The notes under the pieces were generated by a model, which was not told where the DNA came from, searched no databases, and saw only the letters and a program-made list of their open reading frames with translations. A stretch of DNA of 12,763 bases from Bacteroidota bacterium (GTDB lineage: Bacteria; Bacteroidota; Bacteroidia; UKL13-3): positions 1-12,763 of the forward strand of contig RGVD01000053.1 in NCBI GenBank assembly GCA_010027395.1, written 5' to 3'. Numbering within the stretch: the stretch's first letter is position 1; each line of letters opens with the position of its first letter. A program made the position numbers and the translations under genes. Shown here piece after piece: positions 5,990 to 12,763 of this stretch.

Positions 5990-6937
5990 TCACTCAGTAA
6001 ATAAGTTCACTCTTTCAATAATCAAATCTTTGTATTTGCTTTTGTTTTGCTCATTTAAAAACGAGTTATCTATGAGTAAAATGGCTTTGGGTAGCCAAGC
6101 AGTAAGTTTTTTAAACACGGATGTAATTTGTTTTTCATTTAACTGCAGAACTGCTCCAAACCGACCAAAATAGCCTTTATTAAAATTCCTCTTTTTTCCA
6201 CCTAGTAATAAGGCTGTATCATCTTTGTCTTTGGGCAAAACAATTTTCACATTTAATAAATCATATGCAGGAGATAGCACCCAACCCATATCTGATAGAT
6301 ACATTGAGAAATTTTTTAGGTGCATATCATTATTACCAATGACATAATTGAATAATGTAAGTTCAAAAAATCGTTGTTTATCCATTAAGGTATTTATAGA
6401 TAATTCACCTATTGTTTTACCAAGGTTTTCCATCGTGCCCAAATACTTGTCTTCCAATTCTAGTATCTGCAAAAAGTCAATCATATGTATTTTTGAATGG
6501 TCTTTTTTGCGATCGATGCGTTTGGTGATGTAACACAATTCACCCGAAGACAATCGTATCATATTAGATGGAACCACTTCTATTTTTAGAAGTTCAGCCA
6601 ATTTCATTGATAGATGCTCATTTTCTGGCATTTGTTCGTATGCTGCATTTTGAGGTTTTAAAATATACATTCCCTCTAGGGCATCCATAATAGTTAAACG
6701 ACCATTATTGCCATTTTCTAAATTACTTTTTATCCAAGCTAATGATAATTTTGGCTGGACACCAGGAACTGTTACCGATAACTCTGCTGCTTGCTTTGCT
6801 AATTTCTCCATCTCATCTAATCGATATGGTAAAGCAGGCGCAAACTTGGTTCCATAGAAAGTTTTGATGCATTTAGGATGATAGTCTCCCTCATCATTTT
6901 GAGCCAATTCTTTATAACAATACAAACACTTAGTCAT
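5990..6937 (-). CDS. hipT: HipT-like Ser/Thr kinase toxin (HipA C-terminal kinase)
   Basis: This 315-residue protein is a HipA-family kinase lacking the usual N-terminal subdomain, which is encoded by the preceding gene. The N-terminus has a zinc-knuckle pattern: C4, C7, H20, C23. The Gly-rich loop SVTVPGVQPK covers 54-63; S54 and T56 lie where HipT of E. coli O127 has its regulatory Ser-x-Ser pair. The catalytic loop NNDMHLKN (202-209) holds D204 and N209, and the metal-binding Asp is D226 in SPAYDLLN. HipA-type kinases phosphorylate aminoacyl-tRNA synthetases (GltX for HipA, TrpS for HipT) and so stop translation; the target here is unknown. The gene overlaps hipS by 8 nt (ATGACTAA). All catalytic residues are present, so it looks active. 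Confidence 0.9.
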   Translation of the reverse strand: MTKCLYCYKELAQNDEGDYHPKCIKTFYGTKFAPALPYRLDEMEKLAKQAAELSVTVPGVQPKLSLAWIKSNLENGNNGRLTIMDALEGMYILKPQNAAYEQMPENEHLSMKLAELLKIEVVPSNMIRLSSGELCYITKRIDRKKDHSKIHMIDFLQILELEDKYLGTMENLGKTIGELSINTLMDKQRFFELTLFNYVIGNNDMHLKNFSMYLSDMGWVLSPAYDLLNVKIVLPKDKDDTALLLGGKKRNFNKGYFGRFGAVLQLNEKQITSVFKKLTAWLPKAILLIDNSFLNEQNKSKYKDLIIERVNLFTE

Positions 6938-7265
6938 CTAGTTTTTCGATTAGAGGGTGTACGCTAACTGCCCCAATTGCGTTTTGGCAACAAGCTAAGA
7001 GCAAACCCATGCGATCATTTTTATTGATTTTCCAACTTTGGGCTGCAATGTTTAATAGCCATCCCTCGGGAATTAAGCCATCAAAAAATGGGAATAATCT
7101 CTTGCTTCGATATGGCTTAGCACTTATAGGCATTTGAAAAGTAATTGGCAAGTCAGGATAGTTTTGAATATAAAATTCATCATACAAAAACTGATACTCT
7201 CCTATATCTAGTTCTCTAAGCACACCTGCTTCAATATTGTTATATTTAATGATGGCTTGTCTCAT
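6930..7265 (-). CDS. hipS: HipS-like protein (HipA N-terminal domain, likely antitoxin)
   Basis: The 111-residue protein equals the N-subdomain 1 of HipA (Couple_hipA family). The signature FPFFDGLIPEGWLL (58-71) is present, followed by D84RMGLLLACC and the NAIGAV motif (95-100). In HipBST systems this stand-alone domain binds and inhibits HipT and acts as the main antitoxin. The gene starts 2 nt after hipB and ends 8 nt inside hipT, so the three are translated from one mRNA. The split is not a sequencing frameshift: the junction is a tidy stop-start overlap, the downstream gene starts with its own zinc-knuckle region, and the same split is known in other Bacteroidota. Confidence 0.88.
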   Translation of the reverse strand: MRQAIIKYNNIEAGVLRELDIGEYQFLYDEFYIQNYPDLPITFQMPISAKPYRSKRLFPFFDGLIPEGWLLNIAAQSWKINKNDRMGLLLACCQNAIGAVSVHPLIEKLDD

Positions 7266-7267
7266 GT

Positions 7268-7465
7268 TTATTTATCACTTACAGGTCCTATAACATGGCC
7301 AAACATCTTCAACACTTGATTCACTTTTGATAAACTCAGATTTTCTTTCCCTTGTTCAATTTTTCTAATGACAGTTAAGGCTACTCCTGCCTTCATGGCA
7401 AATTCCTCTTGCGTAAGCTTCAATTGTTTTCTTCTGCTTTTAACAAACTCTGTTACAGTATTCAT
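7268..7465 (-). CDS. hipB: HipB-like Xre-family repressor
   Basis: The 65-residue protein begins MNTVTEFVKSRRKQLKLTQE and carries a classic helix-turn-helix (LTQEEFAMKAGV 17-28, ALTVIRKIEQGK 29-40), ending with the family tail KVNQVLKMFGHVIGPV. It is close in form to HipB/y4mF-type regulators. It likely represses the operon by binding the three sites upstream and may also join a complex with HipS and HipT. An ATG at 7483 would add six residues (MRKHIK) but lies inside the first operator and before the predicted transcription start, so ATG at 7465 is chosen; this also matches relatives starting MNT. Confidence 0.88.
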   Translation of the reverse strand: MNTVTEFVKSRRKQLKLTQEEFAMKAGVALTVIRKIEQGKENLSLSKVNQVLKMFGHVIGPVSDK

Positions 7466-7468
7466 TTT

Positions 7469-7568
7469 TATATGCTTTCGCATACAAAAATAGTAAAAAA
7501 TATCATTTTATATGCTTTTGAGTATAAATTCAATATTTTTCTTCAAATTATATGCAATTCAATATAAA
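7469..7568. promoter_or_regulatory. Three HipB operator sites at 40-bp spacing
   Basis: Three similar imperfect palindromes start at 7469, 7509 and 7549, exactly 40 bp apart: TATATGCTTTCGCATACAAA, TATATGCTTTTGAGTATAAA and TATATGCAATTCAATATAAA. The first has a perfect core, TATGC-TTTC-GCATA (7471-7484). The shared form is TATATGC, a 6-8 nt centre, then rTATAAA. The sites cover and lie upstream of the hipB -7 box, the expected layout for autorepression. Confidence 0.75.
7485..7492 (-). promoter_or_regulatory. -7 box of the hipBST operon
   Basis: TATTTTTG on the minus strand fits TAnnTTTG and touches the first operator. The start would fall near 7478, inside that operator, with a leader of about 13 nt before the hipB ATG at 7465. 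A bound repressor here would block initiation. Confidence 0.55.
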
Positions 7569-7578
7569 TTTATAATAC

Positions 7579-7600
7579 CAAGCTATCATTTGATGGCTTG
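7579..7600. repeat. Hairpin between the hip operators and the tRNA terminator
   Basis: CAAGCTATCA (7579-7588) pairs with TGATGGCTTG (7591-7600) over 10 bp with one G-U pair and a TT loop. There is no T-run on either side, so it is not a standard intrinsic terminator. Its role is unknown. Confidence 0.5.
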
Positions 7601-7663
7601 ACTAATAAATTAGAGAGATAATGGTTTGCTGTAATAAAATGCTCTATAAAGAAATGGTTTAAT

Positions 7664-7696
7664 AAAAAACCCTTGCAAACTTATCATTTACAAGGG
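7664..7696 (-). terminator. Intrinsic terminator after tRNA-Leu
   Basis: On the minus strand CCCTTGTAAA (7696-7687) pairs with TTTGCAAGGG (7679-7670) over 10 bp with one wobble and a 7-nt loop, followed at once by six T (7669-7664). It begins 11 nt after the tRNA 3' end and should separate tRNA transcription from the accessory region. Confidence 0.9.
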
Positions 7697-7706
7697 CTGT
7701 TAATTT

Positions 7707-7793
7707 TGGTACCCGGAGCCGGGGTCGAACCGGCACGAGGGTGAGCTCACTGGTGTTTGAGACCAGCGCGTCTACCAATTCCGCCATCCGGGC
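7707..7793 (-). tRNA. tRNA-Leu (anticodon CAA)
   Basis: The minus strand folds as a class II tRNA. The acceptor is GCCCGGA with TCCGGGT (first pair G-U); the D-arm is GCGGAATTGGTAGACGC; the anticodon stem CTGGT/ACCAG has loop CTCAAAC with anticodon CAA (reads UUG). A long variable arm (GAG...CTC) and a T-arm GCCGG-TTCGACC-CCGGC follow. The discriminator is A73, and CCA is encoded (7707-7709). A long variable arm with anticodon CAA identifies leucine. C38 follows A37, where many i6A-modified tRNAs have A38. The gene lies downstream of miaE on the same strand. Confidence 0.96.
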
Positions 7794-7864
7794 ATTTCCA
7801 ATTAAGGGCTGCAAATATAATTTTAATGTTAACAGAAGCAAATGCTAAATTATTTTTTATTGCT

Positions 7865-7923
7865 CAAGGCTAGCCTTGTAAGTAGATATGACTCATTCAT
7901 AACCCAATGCAATTGATGAATGA
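7865..7923. repeat. Two inverted repeats between miaE and tRNA-Leu
   Basis: CAAGGCTAGCCTTG (7865-7878) is a perfect 14-bp palindrome. TCATTCAT (7893-7900) pairs with ATGAATGA (7916-7923) across a 15-nt loop. Neither is followed by a T-run. They may end miaE transcription by another route or be protein-binding sites. Confidence 0.4.
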
Positions 7924-7990
7924 ATGATTTTATGAAGTAACAAAACCACTTACCCCTCTTCCCTATTCCCTAAAATCTTTTCCCTCAACC

Positions 7991-8572
7991 CTAGTGTACC
8001 CTGTCTCCTCGTTGGTCTAAACTGTATATTATCTCTGCTTCATATTCAAGCATATCGTCCCAACGTTTCATCACCACTTCCTCTTTTTCGTATTCCTTTG
8101 CCAAATTGATAAAAGTGATGTAATGACCCGCTTCGCTCACCATAAATTCATGGTAAAATTTCTTCAAGTCTTCATCTTCGATATGCAAAGATAGAAGTCT
8201 GAATCGCTCACAGCTCCTAGCTTCTATCATGGCACACACCATGAGTCTGTCTATCATTTGGTCCTGGTGATTGCCGCTTTTGCGTATCCATTTAAGCAAT
8301 TCATTTACATATTCATCTTTGCGTTTATGACCAAATTTATAACCACGCTTTTCAAGTTCTTTTAATACTTTTCTGAAATGCCCCCACTCTTCCGCTACAA
8401 TGGCTGTAATCTCATTCACCAACTTTTCTTTTTCAGGGTATTTAATAATAATAGATATGCCATTGCTTGCTGCTTTTTGTTCACAATACGCATGATCAAC
8501 AAGTATGTCTTCTATCGATTTTTCTGCTATGTTCACCCATGCAGGGTCGGTAGCCAATTTTAATCCAAGCAT
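7991..8572 (-). CDS. miaE: tRNA-(ms2io6A37) hydroxylase MiaE
   Basis: MiaE uses O2 and a di-iron centre to hydroxylate the isopentenyl side chain of ms2i6A at position 37 of tRNAs that read U-starting codons. The 193-residue protein is an all-helical ferritin-like fold with the expected iron ligands: E31 (HAYCEQKAAS), E62 and H65 (EEWGHF), E117 (IEARSCERF), E147 and H150 (SEAGHYITF). The length and the start (MLGLKLATDPAWVNIAEKSI) match relatives in Bacteroidota. A -7 box ends only 4 nt before the ATG, so its mRNA may be leaderless. The next feature downstream is a tRNA-Leu with A37, a possible substrate, though that may be chance. The gene is divergent from the sigma factor gene. Confidence 0.95.
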   Translation of the reverse strand: MLGLKLATDPAWVNIAEKSIEDILVDHAYCEQKAASNGISIIIKYPEKEKLVNEITAIVAEEWGHFRKVLKELEKRGYKFGHKRKDEYVNELLKWIRKSGNHQDQMIDRLMVCAMIEARSCERFRLLSLHIEDEDLKKFYHEFMVSEAGHYITFINLAKEYEKEEVVMKRWDDMLEYEAEIIYSLDQRGDRVH

Positions 8573-8576
8573 ATTG

Positions 8577-8584
8577 CAAAAGTA
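8577..8584 (-). promoter_or_regulatory. -7 box of miaE
   Basis: TACTTTTG on the minus strand fits TAnnTTTG. Since transcription starts about 7 nt past this box, it would begin at or next to the miaE ATG (8572), giving a leaderless or almost leaderless mRNA. Confidence 0.5.
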
Positions 8585-8635
8585 GTTTTTTGATTGGCCG
8601 ACCTAAAATATTTTTTAATTATTTTTACCAAGTAC

Positions 8636-8665
8636 TTGTATTTTTAAAACTATGACTTATATTTG
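8636..8665 (+). promoter_or_regulatory. Promoter of the sigma factor gene
   Basis: TTG at 8636-8638 and TATATTTG at 8658-8665 are 19 nt apart, matching the Bacteroidota TTG-N19-TAnnTTTG arrangement. The start would be near 8672, giving a leader of about 95 nt before the ATG at 8767. Confidence 0.6.
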
Positions 8666-8766
8666 ACTGACAAAAATCAACTTTCAACACACAATAAAAC
8701 CAAATCGCCTATAACCAAAAACTCTACACTAAATTTCTTTCTGTTTAACCTTTAATTCTAATAAAC

Positions 8767-9348
8767 ATGAACCTTCAGAAAATTAGTGACCATGAGTTGG
8801 TGCATTTGTATCAAGCCGGACACGAGCAAAGTTTTACCGAGTTATTCAACCGACACAAAAGAAGCGTTTACACTGCTATTTATCTTTTGGTAAAAGACCA
8901 AGCCATAGCTGAGGACATTTTCCAAGAAACGTTTATTAAAATAATCAATACCCTTAAATCAGGAAAATACAACGAAGAAGGAAAATTTGTTGGTTGGGCA
9001 GTTCGCGTTGGGCGGAACCTTACCATCGATTACATCCGAAAGATGAAGCGTCAAGGAACCGTTATTACCAATAGCGATGGACGTGATGTTTTCGACTTCA
9101 TCCATTTTCATGAACCATCGAACGAAGACAAGTTGATGCAAATGCAAAGTGAGCAAACTCTTCGTCACATGATTAGAAAATTGCCAGAAGAGCAAAAAGA
9201 AGTGCTTATCCTGAGACACTGGGGCAAAATGAGCTTCAAAGAAATTGCTGACGCAACAGGTGTGAGTGTTAACACCTCACTTGGTCGCATGAGGTATGCT
9301 ATCAATAACTTAAAAAAAATGAATGAAAGCAGCAATGTGAAGTTGTAG
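8767..9348 (+). CDS. RNA polymerase sigma-70 family factor (ECF-like)
   Basis: This 193-residue protein directs RNA polymerase to a set of promoters. Region 2 spans about 20-95 (SFTELFNRHKRSVYTAIYLL and AEDIFQETFIKII for core binding, then GWAVRVGRNLTIDYIRK for -10 recognition). After an acidic linker (100-130), region 4 spans about 133-184 (LPEEQKEVLILRHWGKMSFK, then the helix-turn-helix EIADATGVSVNTSLGRMRYAINNLKK). No region 1 or 3 is present, so it belongs to the ECF group in layout. No anti-sigma gene is adjacent: the next gene codes for an ABC-F protein with its own promoter. The regulon and signal cannot be read from this window. Confidence 0.93.
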   Translation: MNLQKISDHELVHLYQAGHEQSFTELFNRHKRSVYTAIYLLVKDQAIAEDIFQETFIKIINTLKSGKYNEEGKFVGWAVRVGRNLTIDYIRKMKRQGTVITNSDGRDVFDFIHFHEPSNEDKLMQMQSEQTLRHMIRKLPEEQKEVLILRHWGKMSFKEIADATGVSVNTSLGRMRYAINNLKKMNESSNVKL

Positions 9349-9386
9349 CTAAAATTTTAGTTACCTCAATTTCGGTACTTTTTGCG

Positions 9387-9394
9387 TACTTTTG
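9387..9394 (+). promoter_or_regulatory. -7 box of the ABC-F gene
   Basis: TACTTTTG fits TAnnTTTG. It lies in a small tandem repeat (GTACTTTTTGCG then GTACTTTTGCG, 9375-9396). Transcription would start near 9401, 14 nt before the ATG at 9415. An in-frame TTG at 9382 lies before this box and is therefore not the start. Confidence 0.55.
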
Positions 9395-9414
9395 CGCCTC
9401 AATTTTTTTCTTAC

Positions 9415-11046
9415 ATGATTTCAGTTTCAAATCTTTCTCTCCGCTATGGCAAACGTGTACTGTTTGACGAAGTAAACGTAAAATTCACCCAAGGCAATTG
9501 CTATGGGGTGATTGGTGCCAATGGTGCAGGTAAATCTACTTTCCTAAAAATTCTATCAGGTGAAATAGATCCTACAACAGGTTCTTTTTCAATCACGCCT
9601 GGTGAAAGGATGAGTGTTTTGAAACAGAATCACTTTGAATTTGATGAGTTCCCTGTGCTACAAACTGTAATCATGGGCAATCAGAAATTGAATGAAATCA
9701 TGCAGGAAAAAGATGCCATTTATCTAAAACCTGATTTTAGTGATGCAGATGGTATGAGAGCAGCAGAACTCGAAGCACAATTTGCCGAAATGCAAGGATG
9801 GAATGCAGAAAGCGATGCGGCTACCATGTTGGCAGATTTGGGTATTGATGAAAGCTATCACAATCGTTTAATGAGCGAATTGAATGGTAAAGAAAAAGTG
9901 CGGGTGCTTTTGGCACAAGCCCTTTTTGGCAACCCAGATATTTTACTATTGGATGAACCTACCAATGACTTGGATGTTGAAACCATTTCTTGGTTAGAAA
10001 ACTTCCTTGCTGATTTTCAAAACTTGGTAATTGTGGTTTCCCATGACCGACATTTCTTAGATGCCGTTTGTACGCATATTGCCGATATTGATTTCAATAA
10101 GATGCAATTGTACACGGGTAACTATAGTTTCTGGTACCAAAGCAGTCAATTGGCTTTGAGACAGCGCTCAGACCAAAACAAAAAAGTTGAAGACAAACGC
10201 AAAGAATTACAAGAATTTATTGAGCGATTTAGTGCCAATGCTTCTAAAAGTAAACAAGCTACAAGTCGTAAAAAACTTTTGGAAAAACTGGTTGTTGACG
10301 ACATTAAAGCAAGTACACGCAAATACCCTGGCATTATTTTTAGACCAGATAGAGATTGTGGCGACCAAATACTGAGACTTGAAAACCTAAGTAAGAAAAA
10401 TAGCGAAGGTGTTACCTTGTTTTCAAATATTAGTTTTACTTTAGATAAAGGTGATAAGGTTGCTATACTATCTAGAGAACCATTGGCGATCTCAGGTTTA
10501 TTCGAAATTTTAATTGGCCATGATACGGCTGATAGTGGTGAATTTGTATGGGGACAAACGATTACAAAAAGTTACTTACCCAACGACAACAGCTCATACT
10601 TTGCCGATCCAGAAAACTTGGTGGATTGGTTAAGGCAATTCTCTGCTGAAAAGGACGAAACTTATATCCGTGGCTTTTTAGGAAAAATGTTGTTTAGTGG
10701 CGAAGAGGTTTTTAAAAAATCAAATGTGTTGAGCGGAGGTGAAAAAGTGCGTTGCATGATTAGTAAAATGATGATGACAAACGCCAATTTTTTAATATTA
10801 GACGAACCAACCAATCACTTGGATTTGGAATCTATTACCGCCTTTAATGATGCCTTGGTGGATTGGAAACACAATGCCATGTTCACCAGTCATGACCATG
10901 AGTTTACCCAAACCATTGCCAACCGTATTATTGAAATAACGCCTAAAGGTACCATTGACAAGAGAATGAGCTATGACGAATATCTAGAGAACGAAAATGT
11001 GAAAGAGCAACGTATGGCTCTTTATGGCAGTGTTGCTAAAAAATAA
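9415..11046 (+). CDS. ABC-F family ATPase (YbiT/EttA-like)
   Basis: ABC-F proteins are soluble twin ATPases that act on the ribosome. In the 543-residue protein, domain 1 has Walker A GANGAGKST (34-42), signature LNGKE (156-160) and Walker B LLLDEP with D180 and E181. A charged helical linker follows (about 235-300), as in the ABC-F P-site tRNA interaction motif. Domain 2 has signature LSGGE (439-443) and Walker B LILDEP (D463, E464), but in place of Walker A it reads SREPLAISG (353-361), with no P-loop lysine. Each ATP site is built from one Walker A and the other domain's signature, so one site is complete and the other is degenerate on both halves. There is no membrane segment. ATG at 9415 begins MISVSNLSLRYG, the normal ABC-F start. 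lpxK follows after 18 nt. Confidence 0.92.
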   Translation: MISVSNLSLRYGKRVLFDEVNVKFTQGNCYGVIGANGAGKSTFLKILSGEIDPTTGSFSITPGERMSVLKQNHFEFDEFPVLQTVIMGNQKLNEIMQEKDAIYLKPDFSDADGMRAAELEAQFAEMQGWNAESDAATMLADLGIDESYHNRLMSELNGKEKVRVLLAQALFGNPDILLLDEPTNDLDVETISWLENFLADFQNLVIVVSHDRHFLDAVCTHIADIDFNKMQLYTGNYSFWYQSSQLALRQRSDQNKKVEDKRKELQEFIERFSANASKSKQATSRKKLLEKLVVDDIKASTRKYPGIIFRPDRDCGDQILRLENLSKKNSEGVTLFSNISFTLDKGDKVAILSREPLAISGLFEILIGHDTADSGEFVWGQTITKSYLPNDNSSYFADPENLVDWLRQFSAEKDETYIRGFLGKMLFSGEEVFKKSNVLSGGEKVRCMISKMMMTNANFLILDEPTNHLDLESITAFNDALVDWKHNAMFTSHDHEFTQTIANRIIEITPKGTIDKRMSYDEYLENENVKEQRMALYGSVAKK

Positions 11047-11064
11047 TTCATAAGATAAGCAAGC

Positions 11065-12126
11065 GTGAAAGCATTTAGACTCCTTCTCCTGCCCTTCTCA
11101 CTGTTATATGCAATTGTTATTTTCTTGCGTAACTTGTTTTATGATGCAGGTATTTTGCCCTCTACTCGTTTTGATATTCCTATCATAAGTGTGGGTAATT
11201 TGGCTTTTGGAGGCACAGGAAAAACCCCTCATATCGAGTATTTGATTAGATTGCTTTCACCAGAAATTAAAACAGCCGTTTTAAGCAGAGGATATAGAAG
11301 AAAAACCAGGGGCTATATTTTTGCTGACGACACTGCAACTGCTGCTAGCATTGGTGATGAGCCTTTTCAAATTTTCAAAAAGCACAAGCATGAAGCTGCA
11401 GTGGCCGTGAGCGAAAACAGGGTTTTAGGAATTCCAAACTTGTTGTTTGACGCCCAAGAAACTCAGGTTGTGTTGTTGGATGATGCCTTTCAGCATAGAG
11501 CCGTAAAACCCGGATTGAATATTTTGCTTAGCGATTACAATAGGATGTTTACCCATGATTTCATTGCTCCTATGGGCAATTTAAGAGAATACCGAAACGC
11601 TTATAAACGTGCAGATGCCATAGTGGTTACAAAATGTCCTGAACAATTAAACCAAACAAAGGCCAAAGAAATAATTGATAGTATTAAGCCATTCGCACAT
11701 CAAAAAGTATACTTCTCATTTCAAACCTATGGTGAATTGATTCGTGTGTATGATAATGATAATTCATACGATATTTCCAATGAAGTAGGTATATTACTAT
11801 TTGCAGGTATTGCCCATATATCAAGCCTTGACGAGTATATCAAATCACAATTTAAAGAAGTTGAAACTATTCATTTTAACGATCATCAATCATACGGAGA
11901 CGAAGAGTTGAAGAGAATTATGTATGGCTATGAGCATTTAAAATCGAGTAAGAAAATCATTATTACAACCGAAAAAGATGCCGTTAAATTATTAAGCCCA
12001 GAGCTAAAAGAAAAATTTCAGGACTTGCCTATTTTCTATCAACCTTTACAGACAGCCTTCTTCCCTTGGTGCAAAGGAGATTTTGATTCGATGGTGAAAG
12101 AATATGTGCATTCAAATCTTTTCTAG
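11065..12126 (+). CDS. lpxK: Tetraacyldisaccharide 4'-kinase LpxK
   Basis: LpxK phosphorylates the 4' position of the lipid A disaccharide, using ATP at the inner membrane, to give lipid IVA. The 353-residue protein begins with a hydrophobic helix (LLLLPFSLLYAIVIFL, about 5-20) and has the P-loop VGNLAFGGTGKT (43-54) with K53, the family motifs LSRGYRRKTRG, GDEPFQI and SENR, and LLDDAFQHR (D139, D140, H144). Length and order fit the family. The start is GTG at 11065; the first residues, MKAFRLLLLPFSLLYA, match other LpxK N-termini, so no other start is needed. The 18-nt gap and lack of a promoter suggest co-transcription with the ABC-F gene. Confidence 0.95.
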   Translation: MKAFRLLLLPFSLLYAIVIFLRNLFYDAGILPSTRFDIPIISVGNLAFGGTGKTPHIEYLIRLLSPEIKTAVLSRGYRRKTRGYIFADDTATAASIGDEPFQIFKKHKHEAAVAVSENRVLGIPNLLFDAQETQVVLLDDAFQHRAVKPGLNILLSDYNRMFTHDFIAPMGNLREYRNAYKRADAIVVTKCPEQLNQTKAKEIIDSIKPFAHQKVYFSFQTYGELIRVYDNDNSYDISNEVGILLFAGIAHISSLDEYIKSQFKEVETIHFNDHQSYGDEELKRIMYGYEHLKSSKKIIITTEKDAVKLLSPELKEKFQDLPIFYQPLQTAFFPWCKGDFDSMVKEYVHSNLF

Positions 12127-12216
12127 AATCAATTTAAGTTATTTTAGATTTTACTTATTTTGAAGAATGGTTTCATTTATACTCAAATTATTTGATTATT
12201 CAATCTATGGAATATA

Positions 12217-12763
12217 TCAAGAAATAGAGCCCCAACGACTGGTTTTATTATACAATTCGAAATAATTATTCAATACTATATTTTCAGGCTTTTCAAGCTT
12301 AGACTCTTTTACTTTTCGCAATATTTCTTGCACCTTTTTATTGTTATCTAAATGTTTAAGTGTTCCACGACCCTCATGCTGAACCCAACTAGAATTACAA
12401 ACAGCTTGAAAAAAACCCTTTTCCTTCATGGCCTTAGCATAAACTTCGACCTCCACACCTGCATATGGGTATTCGGGCAATAAACCAACAGTGTTAAACA
12501 ATTGTCTATGAGCAAAAACACAGTAAAATGGTAAAAATCCTTCAGTCAAAATAATATCATCCTTATAAGTTGCCTTATCTGCTTTCAACAATGGATTGTC
12601 TACAACCGGGTTGTTTGTTAAAGGTGCTATCATTTTTACACCTTTACTTTTTAATTTATTCATCGAAGTGCCAAGATTGTAAAGCCAATTAGCATCACTA
12701 ATTCGCACATCAGAATGAAGTATGCAAACCCAGTTTATATTATCACTAAAAGGATATCTTAAA
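12217..12763 (-). CDS. Family 2 glycosyltransferase, C-terminal part (cut by window edge)
   Basis: The frame is open to the right edge, so the N-terminal part and true start lie outside; 181 residues are visible. They begin LRYPFSDNINWVCILHSDVR, with HSD (16-18) in the place of the DxD-like metal site of GT-A enzymes. Downstream are FYCVFAHRQLFNTVGLLPEY, a typical acceptor-side loop ending in GLLPE, then AGVEVEVYAKAMKEKGF and AVCNSSWVQHEGRGT, the usual C-terminal end of the GT-A core with a His. The sugar and acceptor are unknown; cell-surface glycan synthesis is plausible. It is convergent with lpxK, with about 90 nt between them and no clear terminator. A GTG at 12708 is internal and not the start. 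Confidence 0.8.
   Translation of the reverse strand, partial: LRYPFSDNINWVCILHSDVRISDANWLYNLGTSMNKLKSKGVKMIAPLTNNPVVDNPLLKADKATYKDDIILTEGFLPFYCVFAHRQLFNTVGLLPEYPYAGVEVEVYAKAMKEKGFFQAVCNSSWVQHEGRGTLKHLDNNKKVQEILRKVKESKLEKPENIVLNNYFELYNKTSRWGSIS

Noticed and set aside
6930..6937. Frameshift splitting one hipA gene into two
   Set aside because: The genes overlap by a tidy stop-start (ATGACTAA), and the downstream gene has its own N-terminal zinc-knuckle. The layout fits the known HipBST split.
7469..7568. CRISPR array
   Set aside because: The three 20-bp repeats at 40-bp spacing are imperfect palindromes overlapping a promoter, with AT-rich 20-nt gaps. Operator sites explain them better, and no cas gene is present.

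Overview
The window comes from a Bacteroidota genome. It is AT-rich, Shine-Dalgarno-like sites are rare, and -7 boxes of the Bacteroidota form TAnnTTTG lie before many genes. The chromosomal genes (miaE, an ECF-like sigma factor, a YbiT-type ABC-F protein, lpxK) fit that phylum and show an LPS-making Gram-negative cell. I cannot name a genus from sequence alone.

The left part (about 1-7700) reads as an accessory, defence-type region. It opens with a likely retron: a foldable msr-msd RNA (about 5-129), a retron reverse transcriptase (161-1153) and, 63 nt downstream, a classic AAA+ ATPase with a winged-helix-like N-terminus (1217-2863). Next come a bacterial PH-domain protein whose 3' end runs into a compound palindrome, a secreted or membrane protein of unknown function, a lone Pycsar-type transmembrane effector (DUF5706/PycTM, minus strand), a broken MazF/PemK toxin with its antitoxin, and a three-gene HipB-HipS-HipT-like toxin-antitoxin operon. 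Three evenly spaced operator sites lie upstream of hipB.

A tRNA-Leu(CAA) gene (7707-7793, minus) with an intrinsic terminator marks the boundary. Its 3' end points into the accessory region, as expected for an island inserted at a tRNA, although no integrase or second attachment site is visible.

The right part (7991-12763) is ordinary chromosome: miaE on the minus strand, divergent from a sigma-70 family factor, then the ABC-F gene, lpxK, and the 3' part of a family 2 glycosyltransferase gene that leaves the window at the right edge.

The most interesting unit is the retron RNA-RT-AAA+ cassette. The pairing of a retron RT with a SpoVK/Cdc48-type AAA+ protein differs from the SMC- or OLD-like ATPases I know from well-studied retrons. 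Other points of interest are the orphan PycTM gene, the HipBST-like operon with 40-bp operator spacing, and repeat elements that seem to have altered neighbouring genes.
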